DNA of 14,517 nucleotides from Oribacterium sp. UBA3737 (GCA_002371295.1 DFGZ01000097.1:1-14517); one strand, 5' to 3'. Counted from the stretch's first letter, positions 7,823-14,517 are shown. The notes: generated by a model from the letters alone, not told the origin. Numbers and translations are program-made.

Positions 7823-9505
7823 TCAATCTCCTATTACATTTCTTATAGCAACAGGAGTACGGTAGTTCCAGCGGTAAATTCTGATACCTGATTTTCTTGA
7901 AGCAGCATTTACGATCTGACCGTTACCTATGTACATACCAACGTGGTTGATGGTTCCGCCGCTGTTTGCATAGAATACAAGGTCACCGGGCTTCATGTTT
8001 TCGCTGGTCACCTTTACACCTGACTGAGCCTGATCACGGGAAACTCTGGGAACATAGATCCCGAAGTTTTTGAGAACAGACTGGACGAAACCGGAGCAGT
8101 CGGCACCATGAGTAAGGGATGTACCGCCCCATACATAAGGATTACCAACATACTGACAGGCAAAGTTGACAATCTTGTTTCTGAAAGCAGCAGCTGCGTT
8201 TGCTGCTTCTACAGCAGGATAATACTCGATGGCTTCCTGAAGAGCGTAGGTTACGGAGACATTGTTATCTCGTGTGGAAACGAAGGAGCCCTGAGTAGAA
8301 TCGCTGTCATCACCGTCACCGAGATCGAGCTCTACCCATCCGTCCAGCTGGTTGACTACGTCATAGCGCTGACCGCTGGTTACCTGAGTCCAGGCCTCAG
8401 AGTCAGTGGATGGCTGTGATCTTACGTTAAGTGACTGGGTGTTGATAAGCGCCATAACGTGGGCATTCTGTAATGCAAGATCCTGGGCGGTCTGACCTGT
8501 TGCAAGGAGGTCTGCACGAACATATCCGTCTATTCCGCCGGACTTGATATGATACCAGCCGTTTTCTTCCCCGAGGATATTACATCCGCCGTAGCCCGGG
8601 AATTTTCCAATGATGTTTGATATGCCGTCTTCCTTCGGTGAAGAACGAACATTGATGTAATCAGATGCAAGAGAAACACCAAGGTTATCGTACATATTGA
8701 GAACCTTCTGCTTGAGGTTCAGGGACTTGGCTTCATCAAGTCCGTATCCGAGAGAAACATTCTCATCGGAAGCTGACATATATGCCAGGTCAACATTGTC
8801 AATGTTGGTGGTGGCGATCATGATCCAGTCCTTGCTGACTCTCTTCACTACCTCGTATTTTTCGCCCTTGGCTGCAGAACCTACAGTGTTGCCGTCTATG
8901 ATCTCGGGAGTTGAACGGATACGGAGCTTATCTGCCAGAATGGTGGCTCTTGGTTTAATGAGGCTTCCTGCCAGGGTAACGGCTTCATCACCGGTTGCAA
9001 CGTACTGAGAAGCTACGTAACCTTCCATACCGCCGGACCTGACATGCATCCAGCCTTCCGCTCCCTCAGGAGAAACTTCAAGTACATCAACAGCAGAACC
9101 GTTGGCAAGCATACCCACGATTGTTGTGAGATCGTTCTGGTTTGGTGCGCTTCGAAAGTTGATGTAGCTGTCACACTTTATGATTCCCAGGTTTCCGTAC
9201 TGGGAAATGGAATTCATGATGGCTTCCATCTGGATGCTCTTTGTGAAGACCTGAACTTCCTCAAGAGTGGTCATCTCTTTTTTAGGCTCCTGTGAAACAG
9301 CAGAACTTTCATCCTGAGAAGTCTGAGTTTCGGTTTCTGCTGCAAGAGATTCTGTATAGGTGGCTTTTTGGCCGTTTATCGCCAAAGTTGCTACCAGTCC
9401 GATGACAATTACAGTCAGAACACCGGCTGCGACAAACATGATATTTTTTTCCTGGTCGCGCTTTTTGTCTAAATGAAAATCAAAATTTAATTTGGGCTTT
9501 TCCAT
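7823..9505 (-). CDS. Membrane-anchored SH3b / NlpC-P60 cell-wall hydrolase
   Basis: A 560-residue probable peptidoglycan endopeptidase on the outer face of the membrane. A short cytoplasmic N-terminus is followed by one membrane anchor (about 22-44) and an acidic Ser/Thr/Glu-rich stalk (about 50-85). Four bacterial SH3-like repeats follow (about 106-171, 186-250, 276-338, 347-412), repeats 1, 3 and 4 with an (I/L)NVRSxP-type motif and repeat 2 with LRIRSTP. A C-terminal NlpC/P60 domain (about 440-560) completes it. Catalytic Cys470 is in GADCSGFV and the base His521 in NHVGMYIGNG. The third residue is Asn533 (IVNAAS) where His is common. The ATG has AGGAG 9 nt upstream. It is preceded by its own extended -10 promoter after the ABC ATPase gene and is followed by degV. 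Wall hydrolase function is well supported; the bond cut is inferred from the family. Confidence 0.93.
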   Translation of the reverse strand: MEKPKLNFDFHLDKKRDQEKNIMFVAAGVLTVIVIGLVATLAINGQKATYTESLAAETETQTSQDESSAVSQEPKKEMTTLEEVQVFTKSIQMEAIMNSISQYGNLGIIKCDSYINFRSAPNQNDLTTIVGMLANGSAVDVLEVSPEGAEGWMHVRSGGMEGYVASQYVATGDEAVTLAGSLIKPRATILADKLRIRSTPEIIDGNTVGSAAKGEKYEVVKRVSKDWIMIATTNIDNVDLAYMSASDENVSLGYGLDEAKSLNLKQKVLNMYDNLGVSLASDYINVRSSPKEDGISNIIGKFPGYGGCNILGEENGWYHIKSGGIDGYVRADLLATGQTAQDLALQNAHVMALINTQSLNVRSQPSTDSEAWTQVTSGQRYDVVNQLDGWVELDLGDGDDSDSTQGSFVSTRDNNVSVTYALQEAIEYYPAVEAANAAAAFRNKIVNFACQYVGNPYVWGGTSLTHGADCSGFVQSVLKNFGIYVPRVSRDQAQSGVKVTSENMKPGDLVFYANSGGTINHVGMYIGNGQIVNAASRKSGIRIYRWNYRTPVAIRNVIGD

Positions 9506-9552
9506 GTATGAGTACTCCTTGGAAATCTACATGACTTTTTTGCGTAACCACC

Positions 9553-9561
9553 ATTATATCA
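9553..9561 (-). promoter_or_regulatory. Extended -10 promoter of the NlpC/P60 gene
   Basis: The minus strand reads TGATATAAT: a perfect TATAAT (9553-9558) preceded by TG with one intervening base (9560-9561). This extended -10 can work without a good -35, and none is seen. It lies about 50 nt ahead of the start codon, in the 84-nt gap after the ABC ATPase stop, so the gene can be expressed independently of the transporter. Confidence 0.6.
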
Positions 9562-9589
9562 TATAGTTTTACCGGAGATTATTAAAATA

Positions 9590-10384
9590 TCATGAAAGAA
9601 GCATTCTGTCGTTTGCAAATGATCCTCTGGTAACCTCTTCAAATTTATGAAGCAGGTCTTCCACAGTGAGCTTTTTCTTCTCTTCTCCCGATACGTCGAA
9701 AGCAACCCTTCCCTCATTCATCATGATAAGCCGGTTTCCGTGCTGTATGGCATCACGCATATTGTGAGTGACCATCAGAGTTGTGAGATTGTTTTCGGCA
9801 ACTATTCTGTCCGTGGCTGCAAGTACCTTGGAAGCGGTTTTCGGATCAAGGGCTGCTGTGTGCTCGTCAAGAAGAAGTACCTTTGGCTTCTTCATAGTGG
9901 CCATGATAAGAGTGAGTGCCTGACGCTGACCTCCGGAAAGAAGTCCTACCTTGGCAGTGAGTCTGTCCTCCAGACCGAGATCCAGAGTTTTCAGATATTC
10001 TCTGTACTTTTCCTGTTCTTTTCTTGTTACACCCCAGCGGAGTGTACGGCGCTGTCCTCTTCTTGCTGCAAGGGCCATGTTCTCGTCGATCTGCATATCT
10101 CCTGCAGTACCGGTCATAGGATCCTGAAAGACTCTTCCGAAGAAAGGCGCTCTCTGATACTCGGAAAGACCGGATACATCCGTTCCGTCAACAAGGATCA
10201 TTCCCGAATCAAGGGGCCACACACCGGCAACAGCATTCATAATGGTGGATTTTCCTGCGCCGTTACCTCCGATTACCGTACAGAAATCTCCGTCGTTAAG
10301 AGTTATACTCACATCGGAAAGGGCCACCTTTTCATTGATGGTTCCCGGATTGAATGTTTTGCAAATGTTTCTGATCTCCAGCAT
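9590..10384 (-). CDS. ABC transporter ATP-binding protein (COG1101 type)
   Basis: A 264-residue ATPase powering the importer encoded with it. It has Walker A GGNGAGKST (39-47), Q-loop Gln87 in RVFQDP, signature LLSGGQRQ (148-155), Walker B VLLLDE (169-174) followed by HTAALDP, and switch His207 in LMVTHNM. The DEHTAALDP form after Walker B is characteristic of the COG1101 ATPases that partner COG4120 permeases and COG2984 binding proteins, including TrpZ-type proteins. Its ATG (10382-10384) shares one base with the permease stop (TAATG), indicating translational coupling. The full operon order is binding protein, permease, ATPase. Substrate is unknown from this gene. Confidence 0.94.
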   Translation of the reverse strand: MLEIRNICKTFNPGTINEKVALSDVSITLNDGDFCTVIGGNGAGKSTIMNAVAGVWPLDSGMILVDGTDVSGLSEYQRAPFFGRVFQDPMTGTAGDMQIDENMALAARRGQRRTLRWGVTRKEQEKYREYLKTLDLGLEDRLTAKVGLLSGGQRQALTLIMATMKKPKVLLLDEHTAALDPKTASKVLAATDRIVAENNLTTLMVTHNMRDAIQHGNRLIMMNEGRVAFDVSGEEKKKLTVEDLLHKFEEVTRGSFANDRMLLS

Positions 10385-11367
10385 TATTCTGCCTCCTTAC
10401 TGCTTTTTAAGGATTCTGACTGAAGCTTCTGATTACGCTTCTGGAGTCCCGAAAAAGAATTGATTCGTTTTTCTTTAAGATATGGAACTGCAAGGAATGC
10501 TGCTACCACAATGGCTGTAAGAAGCTTCATGTCGTCTGCAGGGAACTTGAGCCAGAGAACGAAAACATAAACCATGTAGTAAATGATGGCACCTATTACG
10601 GTGAAGCTTAAACGCATGACGAAATTCAGACGCTTTCCTACCAGAGCCTCTGCAAGTACCTCACCGATGATAACAGCTGCAAGACCGATAACGATAGAAC
10701 CCTGGCCCATCTTGACATCTGCAAAACCCTGATACTCTGCAAGGATACCGCCAGAAAGAGCCACGAGACCGTTACCGAGCATAAGAGCGATGATCTTCAT
10801 TTTGTTGGTATCGATACCCTGTGCTCTTGACATATTCGGATTGATACCGGTTGCACGGATGGAGCTTCCCAGCTCTGTGCCGAGGAACCAGTAAATGATG
10901 GATACGATGATGATATCCACAACAAAGGTAAGAGCAAGTGTCTGACCGAGATAGCGTATGTTGGAAGTGAAGAACACTCTTACAGAGTTTATAGGAACGG
11001 CCTGGTTTGCTTTACCCATGAGGTTGAGATTGATGGAATACAGGGAAATCTGGGTAAGAATACCTGCAAGGATATCCGGTATACCGAGCTTTGTGTGTAG
11101 TATTCCTGTTACGAGTCCCGCCAGAAGTCCGGCACCGAAGGATACAAAAATCACCACAGAGGGATTGACGCCGTTAAGCATGAGCATAACCGCAACTGCG
11201 CCTCCCAGAGAGAAGGAACCGTCAACTGTCATATCAGCGAAGTTTAGAATTCTGAAAGTGGTGTACACACCAAGAGCCATGATGCCCCATATAAGACCCT
11301 GTGCAATACCGCCCGGTGCTGCATTCCATAAGGCTACCGGATTTAATGAAGAAAAGTAAGCTGCCAT
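10384..11367 (-). CDS. ABC transporter permease (BPD_transp_2 / COG4120 type)
   Basis: A 327-residue integral membrane protein of the LivH/RbsC-like permease family, with roughly eight to nine hydrophobic helices. It forms the channel of the importer. Family landmarks are GIAQGLIWGIMALGVYTTFRI near the N-terminus, LNFADMTVDGSFSLGGAVA, and QGFADVKMGQGSIVIGLAAVIIGE in the C-terminal half. The frame can be extended upstream to a GTG at 11487. That start has no ribosome binding site and would add 40 residues that lie on the intercistronic hairpin. The ATG at 11365-11367 has GGAG about 11 nt ahead and gives the usual N-terminus, so I chose it. Its stop overlaps the ATPase start. The gap to the upstream binding-protein gene is 206 nt and contains a terminator-like stem-loop. 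Confidence 0.92.
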   Translation of the reverse strand: MAAYFSSLNPVALWNAAPGGIAQGLIWGIMALGVYTTFRILNFADMTVDGSFSLGGAVAVMLMLNGVNPSVVIFVSFGAGLLAGLVTGILHTKLGIPDILAGILTQISLYSINLNLMGKANQAVPINSVRVFFTSNIRYLGQTLALTFVVDIIIVSIIYWFLGTELGSSIRATGINPNMSRAQGIDTNKMKIIALMLGNGLVALSGGILAEYQGFADVKMGQGSIVIGLAAVIIGEVLAEALVGKRLNFVMRLSFTVIGAIIYYMVYVFVLWLKFPADDMKLLTAIVVAAFLAVPYLKEKRINSFSGLQKRNQKLQSESLKSSKEAE

Positions 11368-11464
11368 TATCTGTAAATCTCCGTAAATATAAAAATATAT
11401 ACATCCATCGGCTTCTGTACCAGTATCGGCTGATGTGTTTGTTTCCGGAAAGTAAAGAAGCTGA

Positions 11465-11513
11465 TTGAGGTAAAAATAACCCAGCACAGTATCAGAAACA
11501 CAACACTGTGCTG
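11465..11513 (-). terminator. Intercistronic stem-loop, probable partial terminator within the ABC operon
   Basis: On the minus strand CAGCACAGT (11505-11513) pairs perfectly with ACTGTGCTG (11482-11490) around a 14-nt loop and is followed by GGTTATTTTT (to about 11472). It stands about 60 nt after the binding-protein stop and 115 nt before the permease start. A partial terminator here, or a 3' stabilising hairpin, would yield more binding protein than membrane components, a common design in ABC importer operons. Confidence 0.6.
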
Positions 11514-11573
11514 AGTAATAAATGATTCAATAGAAAATCTTCGAAACTGAATCGGGAATGATGATGTTTATCA

Positions 11574-12641
11574 TCACTCTACTGCCTTATAGTCATCAGG
11601 AATCTTGATTCCGATGGCATCAGCGTAGGCCTTGTTATACTCCTTGGTTGTTGCAGAAGCATAGGCGATAGGCATGGTTTTTACATCTGCACCGTTTGAA
11701 AGGATCTCGATAGCCTGCTCACCTGTAGCGCGGCCAAGGTCCTCATAGCTGATGGAAAGAGTTGCAAGTCCGCCGGACTTCATCATGTTCTCTTCACCGC
11801 AGATGATGGGGATACCTGCAGGCTGAACGATATTTGTAACAACAGTCATGTTTGAAGCTGCTGTGTTGTCTGTAGGAATGTAAAGTGCATCACAGTCTGC
11901 CACCGCTGACTGAACTACTGACTGAAGGTCGTTGGAATCTGCAAATGTGAACTCCTGGTAGTCGATGCCGTCTTCCTTTAAGTACTTTCCGATCTCTGTG
12001 GCCTGGAACTTGGAATTTGCCTCTGCTGAGCAGTAAAGGATGGAAACCTTCTTTACATCCGGAACCAGCTCAAGGATCATATCTTCCTGCTGTCCGAGAG
12101 GAGCGAGGTCTGATGTTCCGGAAACATTGATACCTGTTCCCTTTGTTGCATCGAAGTTGTCCATGGCAAGAGCTGTGCCGTAGTCTGTAACGGATGTACC
12201 GAGGATAGGAATGTCCTGTGTAGCATTCATGGCTGCCTGAAGTGCAGGTGTGGCATTTGCAAGAATGAGGTCATATTCATTTGAAACGAAACCGTTGATG
12301 ATGGTGGTACATGTTGCTGAATCGCCCTGTGCGTTCTGCTCGTCAATGACTACATTATCACCATACTTTTCCTTGAGAACGTCCACAAACCCCTTTGTGG
12401 CCGCATCAAGTGCACTGTGCTGTACCAGCTGGCAGATACCAACCCTGAACTGCTTGTCAGAGGAAACGTCCTGAGCCTGGGCAGTTTCTGATGGAGCTGA
12501 TTTGGTATCAGCTGAAGCTGCGGTGGTCTCCGCTGATTTTTCTGTGGTAGCCGGTGCAGTGGATGAACCACAGGCTGTAAGTGAAGCGGCTGCAATTAAA
12601 GCTGCCATGGAAACTGCTGTTAATTTTGTCATTCTCTTCAT
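11574..12641 (-). CDS. ABC transporter substrate-binding lipoprotein (COG2984, TrpX-like family)
   Basis: A 355-residue extracytoplasmic solute receptor. The N-terminus MKRMTKLTAVSMAALIAAAS is a signal peptide ending in lipobox LTAC, with Cys24 as the lipid anchor. A Ser/Thr/Ala-rich linker follows (to about residue 60), then a periplasmic-binding-protein fold (FRVGICQLVQHSALDAATKGF through YNKAYADAIGIKIPDDYKAVE). This ABC_sub_bind family includes streptococcal TrpX for tryptophan, but substrates vary and I do not assign one. The ATG at 12639-12641 has GGAG with a 6-nt gap. An in-frame ATG four codons upstream (12651-12653) overlaps that binding site and is disfavoured. It is first in the transporter operon, with its own promoter and a ~130-nt leader. 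Confidence 0.92.
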   Translation of the reverse strand: MKRMTKLTAVSMAALIAAASLTACGSSTAPATTEKSAETTAASADTKSAPSETAQAQDVSSDKQFRVGICQLVQHSALDAATKGFVDVLKEKYGDNVVIDEQNAQGDSATCTTIINGFVSNEYDLILANATPALQAAMNATQDIPILGTSVTDYGTALAMDNFDATKGTGINVSGTSDLAPLGQQEDMILELVPDVKKVSILYCSAEANSKFQATEIGKYLKEDGIDYQEFTFADSNDLQSVVQSAVADCDALYIPTDNTAASNMTVVTNIVQPAGIPIICGEENMMKSGGLATLSISYEDLGRATGEQAIEILSNGADVKTMPIAYASATTKEYNKAYADAIGIKIPDDYKAVE

Positions 12642-12654
12642 AATATTCTCCATT

Positions 12655-12758
12655 CCGCCACCGTATTTCCGGCGGCACGAACAGTGCTGAAAATAAGAAC
12701 CCTATACACTGTTTCGCCCTTCTTTTTTGATAAAAAATGCTATTTTGCTTTAGCACTT
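12655..12758 (-). promoter_or_regulatory. Hairpin-rich leader of the ABC transporter mRNA
   Basis: In minus-strand order: AAGTGCTA/TAGCATTT (12758-12735) followed by TTT, a weak attenuator-like hairpin; AACAGTG/CACTGTT (12713-12680) with a 20-nt loop; and CCGCC/GGCGG (12675-12655), ending 4 nt before the GGAG of the binding-protein gene. No T-box (no TGGNACC-type antiterminator) or familiar riboswitch core is recognised. Regulation by RNA folding is an inference. Confidence 0.35.
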
Positions 12759-12779
12759 TAAATCGTACTAGTTATGGTT

Positions 12780-12808
12780 ATTATATTCCATGGGATGAGG
12801 GATATCAA
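12780..12808 (-). promoter_or_regulatory. Promoter of the ABC transporter operon
   Basis: On the minus strand TTGATA (12803-12808), an exact 17-nt spacer and a perfect TATAAT (12780-12785). Transcription should start near 12773, giving a leader of about 130 nt. Confidence 0.82.
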
Positions 12809-12856
12809 GAAGGAATTATGATATTTTTTCGTGTCATTACCATGAGTTATGCAAGA

Positions 12857-12897
12857 AATAAAAAAAGAGTCCACTGTATATAAATACAATGAACTCT
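12857..12897 (-). terminator. Rho-independent terminator of the CobW-like gene pair
   Basis: On the minus strand GAGTTCATTGTAT (12884-12896) pairs with ATACAGTGGACTC (12867-12879), 13 pairs including two G-U, around a 4-nt loop, followed by a 7-T run. It stands about 125 nt after the fusion gene's stop and separates that unit from the ABC operon. Confidence 0.88.
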
Positions 12898-13021
12898 CAA
12901 AAATCATATAAATGATGATAAAGCGGCGCAAATACCTGCCACTACTTAATGATGCGATGTACGGATACATATGTGTGGCGTAAAGGACACTAACATCTTA
13001 TTATGTAATCGTAATCCGGGA

Positions 13022-14062
13022 TCAGAAGGTTACAGTCTCTTCGATTGGCCCTGTATGAACCAGTGTCTTTATTTCGAGGACAGGACCCTCTCCGCCGTAC
13101 TCTTCTCTTTCTTCCATGTTTACCACAGCTGTAACCTTTGCCCAGTCTCTGGTCTTAAACTGAGAAAGAAGTGAAGGCTCTCCCTTTGCAACATATCCCA
13201 GGAAAGTCATATCCTGGGCACAGCAGGTCATGGCCATACGTCCGGGTACGATTTCATCTGCAGGACTTCCGTTTCTGTTGAGTATCATGGCGGTAAAAGT
13301 AAGCTCCTTACCGACATATCTATCAGGATTATCCATGCAGTCAACGAACCATGTACCGTAATCTTCGTTCTTAATGGCGATTGAAGGCTGGTTTATGTCA
13401 TAAGGAAGATCCTCCGGAAGTGTATCCTGTGGGATCTCACCATCCTTGCCTTCGAGGACAAGCATGGCATTCTGACCCATGGCTCTTATCTTTCTTCTGT
13501 AATCCACAAGCTTTTCCTTGGGGATATTGTCACAACGATTAACGATTGCAAGCTCTGCGTTACGAAGCATCTGACCCATGAAACTCTTCATATTTCCGAG
13601 ATAGAGGTCCAGCGTTTCTCCGTTAATGATGGTGATGATCTGATATACAGCCCATGATTCAGGCATGGAAAGCTCGTATTCAGGTGCACGGCCCTGCTGC
13701 TCTGCAAGAGCTGTCTCTGACATAGGACCATCCAGAAGGTCATCCTGGTTCCACATGCCGTTCCACTCTATGATGATTCGCTCAGGATTGTACTTGTCCT
13801 GAAGAGCCTGAAGATTTTCTTTATTAAAGTCAGTTTCCTTTTCCATAGGGATCCTGATGGTATGATACTTTTCAAGTGTAGCATCATCATATTCAGACTC
13901 ACCCTCCTCACAGAGAAGCAAAAGTGTTGTGCCTTCTGTCTGGAAGTAATCCTGTGCCATGGTGAACTTTATAAAATCAGTTTTTCCTGCCTCGAGAAAT
14001 CCGTTGATAAGGAATACAGGAATCTGATCGTCATTCAATTCATAATTATCACTTGTTGCCAT
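13022..14062 (-). CDS. CobW-like P-loop protein fused to a YcgQ (TIGR03943)-like domain
   Basis: A 346-residue cytoplasmic protein of the G3E/COG0523 type. It has P-loop GFLEAGKT (21-28), IIIEWNG (about 96-102) where relatives have a (V)IEtSG motif, and NRCD (175-178) in place of the guanine-specificity NKxD. The CxCC zinc-binding motif normally found after the P-loop is absent. Residues about 235-346 resemble the C-terminal part of YcgQ/TIGR03943 proteins (GRMAMTCCAQDMTFLGYVA, with Cys280-Cys281, then DWAKVTAVV and GPVLEI). The ATG at 14060-14062 has GGAG 5 nt upstream. The frame continues to a GTG at 14158 without a ribosome binding site, so that extension was rejected. It follows a His-rich CobW-like gene by 110 nt and ends at a strong terminator. 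A metal-trafficking role is inferred. Confidence 0.72.
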   Translation of the reverse strand: MATSDNYELNDDQIPVFLINGFLEAGKTDFIKFTMAQDYFQTEGTTLLLLCEEGESEYDDATLEKYHTIRIPMEKETDFNKENLQALQDKYNPERIIIEWNGMWNQDDLLDGPMSETALAEQQGRAPEYELSMPESWAVYQIITIINGETLDLYLGNMKSFMGQMLRNAELAIVNRCDNIPKEKLVDYRRKIRAMGQNAMLVLEGKDGEIPQDTLPEDLPYDINQPSIAIKNEDYGTWFVDCMDNPDRYVGKELTFTAMILNRNGSPADEIVPGRMAMTCCAQDMTFLGYVAKGEPSLLSQFKTRDWAKVTAVVNMEEREEYGGEGPVLEIKTLVHTGPIEETVTF

Positions 14063-14085
14063 GTTTACTCCATTCCAAAGATCAG

Positions 14086-14111
14086 GTGTCAGATCTGTAA
14101 AAAACTGACAC
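14086..14111 (-). promoter_or_regulatory. Stem-loop just ahead of the CobW-like fusion gene
   Basis: GTGTCAG (14105-14111 on the minus strand) pairs perfectly with CTGACAC (14086-14092) around a 12-nt loop containing six T. It ends about 13 nt before the GGAG of the downstream gene and so could influence its translation or mark an mRNA processing point. Confidence 0.4.
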
Positions 14112-14137
14112 TGAAATATCTGTTCTATATGAATATA

Positions 14138-14162
14138 GTGAGTGCCGAAAAACGACACTCAC
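14138..14162 (-). terminator. Stem-loop after the His-rich CobW-like gene (possible partial terminator)
   Basis: On the minus strand GTGAGTGTCG and CGGCACTCAC form a 10-pair stem (one G-U) with a TTTTT loop, 10 nt after the stop codon. No T-run follows, so read-through into the next gene is likely. It may instead stabilise the upstream message. Confidence 0.45.
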
Positions 14163-14172
14163 CGTTTATACA

Positions 14173-14517
14173 TTACATACCTGCAAATGCCTCGCGAAGT
14201 GCACTCTCGTTAAGCTCGGCACCGATTACTACAACCTTACCGGTATAATCAGGTGAGCCTGTTCTGATCTCAGTCTGCTCGGGAACGAGATCAAAGTACA
14301 TCCACTCTCCGTCCTTTGTAGGAAGCATTCCCTTACATCTTACAACCTTACCGAATTTCTCTGAATGAGCCATCTCTTCAAGGATCTGAGAAAGCTTGTC
14401 CTTCTCGAATGAATGAGGAGTCTCTACACCCCAGGTTGTAAATATCTCATCGGCATCATGGTCATGACCGCAGCAGCATCCATGGTGGTGCTCATGCTCA
14501 TGGTCATGATGATGCTC
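14173..14517 (-). CDS. CobW/COG0523-family GTPase, C-terminal part with His/Cys-rich metal patch (N-terminus beyond window)
   Basis: The last 114 residues of a protein whose GTPase half lies outside the window. The visible part opens with a His-rich linker (EHHHDHEHEHHHGCCCGHDHD) that has ten His in the first 20 residues and a CCC cluster. It then continues as a CobW C-terminal domain (FTTWGVETPHSFEKDKLSQILEE, FGKVVRCKGMLPTKDGEWMYFDL, GKVVVIGAELNESALREAF). Such His-rich linkers between the GTPase and C-terminal domains are typical of zinc, cobalt or nickel metallochaperones. The frame is open to the right edge, so any internal ATG (for example at 14373) is not the start. It is 110 nt upstream of the CobW-like fusion gene on the same strand. 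Family is confident; which metal is carried is unknown. Confidence 0.88.
   Translation of the reverse strand, partial: EHHHDHEHEHHHGCCCGHDHDADEIFTTWGVETPHSFEKDKLSQILEEMAHSEKFGKVVRCKGMLPTKDGEWMYFDLVPEQTEIRTGSPDYTGKVVVIGAELNESALREAFAGM

Larger units (their letters stand above)
12642..13021. other. Gene-free region between the CobW-like fusion and the ABC operon
   Basis: A 380-nt stretch holding, in minus-strand order, a 3' untranslated stretch of about 120 nt after the CobW-like fusion gene, that gene's terminator (12857-12897), the ABC operon promoter (12780-12808) and the transporter leader. Short frames in it look like noise. Confidence 0.75.

Noticed and set aside
9647..10423. A 258-codon plus-strand open frame opposite the ABC ATPase
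   Set aside because: It is antisense to an unmistakable ATPase with all motifs intact; its translation has no domain and looks like an opposite-strand shadow.
11368..11487. GTG-started 40-residue N-terminal extension of the permease
   Set aside because: No ribosome binding site, non-family sequence, and it overlaps the intercistronic stem-loop; the ATG at 11367 gives the usual N-terminus.
12642..12773. T-box or known riboswitch in the ABC leader
   Set aside because: The conserved TGGNACC antiterminator motif and specifier-loop features were looked for and not found; no other riboswitch core was recognised.
12758..12970. A 70-codon minus-strand open frame between the CobW-like gene and the ABC operon
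   Set aside because: It runs through a strong rho-independent terminator and the ABC operon promoter and has no family resemblance.
14063..14158. GTG-started 32-residue extension of the CobW-like fusion protein
   Set aside because: It spans the intergenic hairpin region, has no ribosome binding site, and the ATG at 14062 is preceded by GGAG at good spacing.
14459..14517. CAT/GAC-rich short repeat at the right edge as a DNA satellite
   Set aside because: It is simply the codons of an in-frame His/Asp/Glu-rich metal-binding linker of the CobW-like protein.

Overview
The window looks like chromosomal DNA of an anaerobic Clostridia-type Firmicute, most likely Lachnospiraceae. This is inferred from the gene repertoire (formate-tetrahydrofolate ligase, SpoIIIE-type FtsK, DegV protein, SH3b-NlpC/P60 protein, COG2984-type ABC transporter), the GGAG-type ribosome binding sites and the compact -35/-10 promoters. 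All genes but one lie on the minus strand. There are no rRNA, tRNA, CRISPR or transposase genes.

Region by region: (1) 1-4881, minus strand: a long FtsK/SpoIIIE DNA translocase, then formate-tetrahydrofolate ligase, which runs off the left edge. (2) 4882-5207: a divergent control region with a promoter for each side and an 11-bp perfect inverted repeat. (3) 5208-6524, plus strand: a probable transcription factor with a PrpR_N-like sensor half, a degenerate GGDEF-like middle and a C-terminal winged helix. (4) 6525-6881: a convergent intergenic region holding a ~190-bp multi-hairpin element bounded by short terminal inverted repeats, a strong bidirectional terminator, and a second GC-rich hairpin. 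(5) 6882-12641, minus strand, in transcription order: lipoprotein substrate-binding protein, ABC permease, ABC ATPase (stop/start overlap with the permease), four-SH3b NlpC/P60 wall hydrolase with its own extended -10 promoter, and DegV. The transporter operon has its own promoter, a hairpin-rich leader, and an internal stem-loop with a T-rich tail after the binding-protein gene. (6) 13022-14517, minus strand: two neighbouring COG0523/CobW-like proteins. The first is cut by the window edge and carries a His/Cys-rich metal-binding patch. The second is an unusual fusion of a CobW-like P-loop domain, lacking the CxCC motif, with a YcgQ (TIGR03943)-like C-terminal domain.

How the genes work together: the ABC genes form one complete importer of unknown substrate (the family includes TrpX-type tryptophan transporters). 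The wall hydrolase and DegV gene follow and may be partly co-transcribed. The two CobW-like proteins plausibly form a metal-trafficking pair. FtsK and Fhs are housekeeping. I see no defence island or clear new multi-gene system. The items most worth a second look are the hairpin element at 6529-6720 and the CobW/YcgQ-like fusion next to its His-rich partner.
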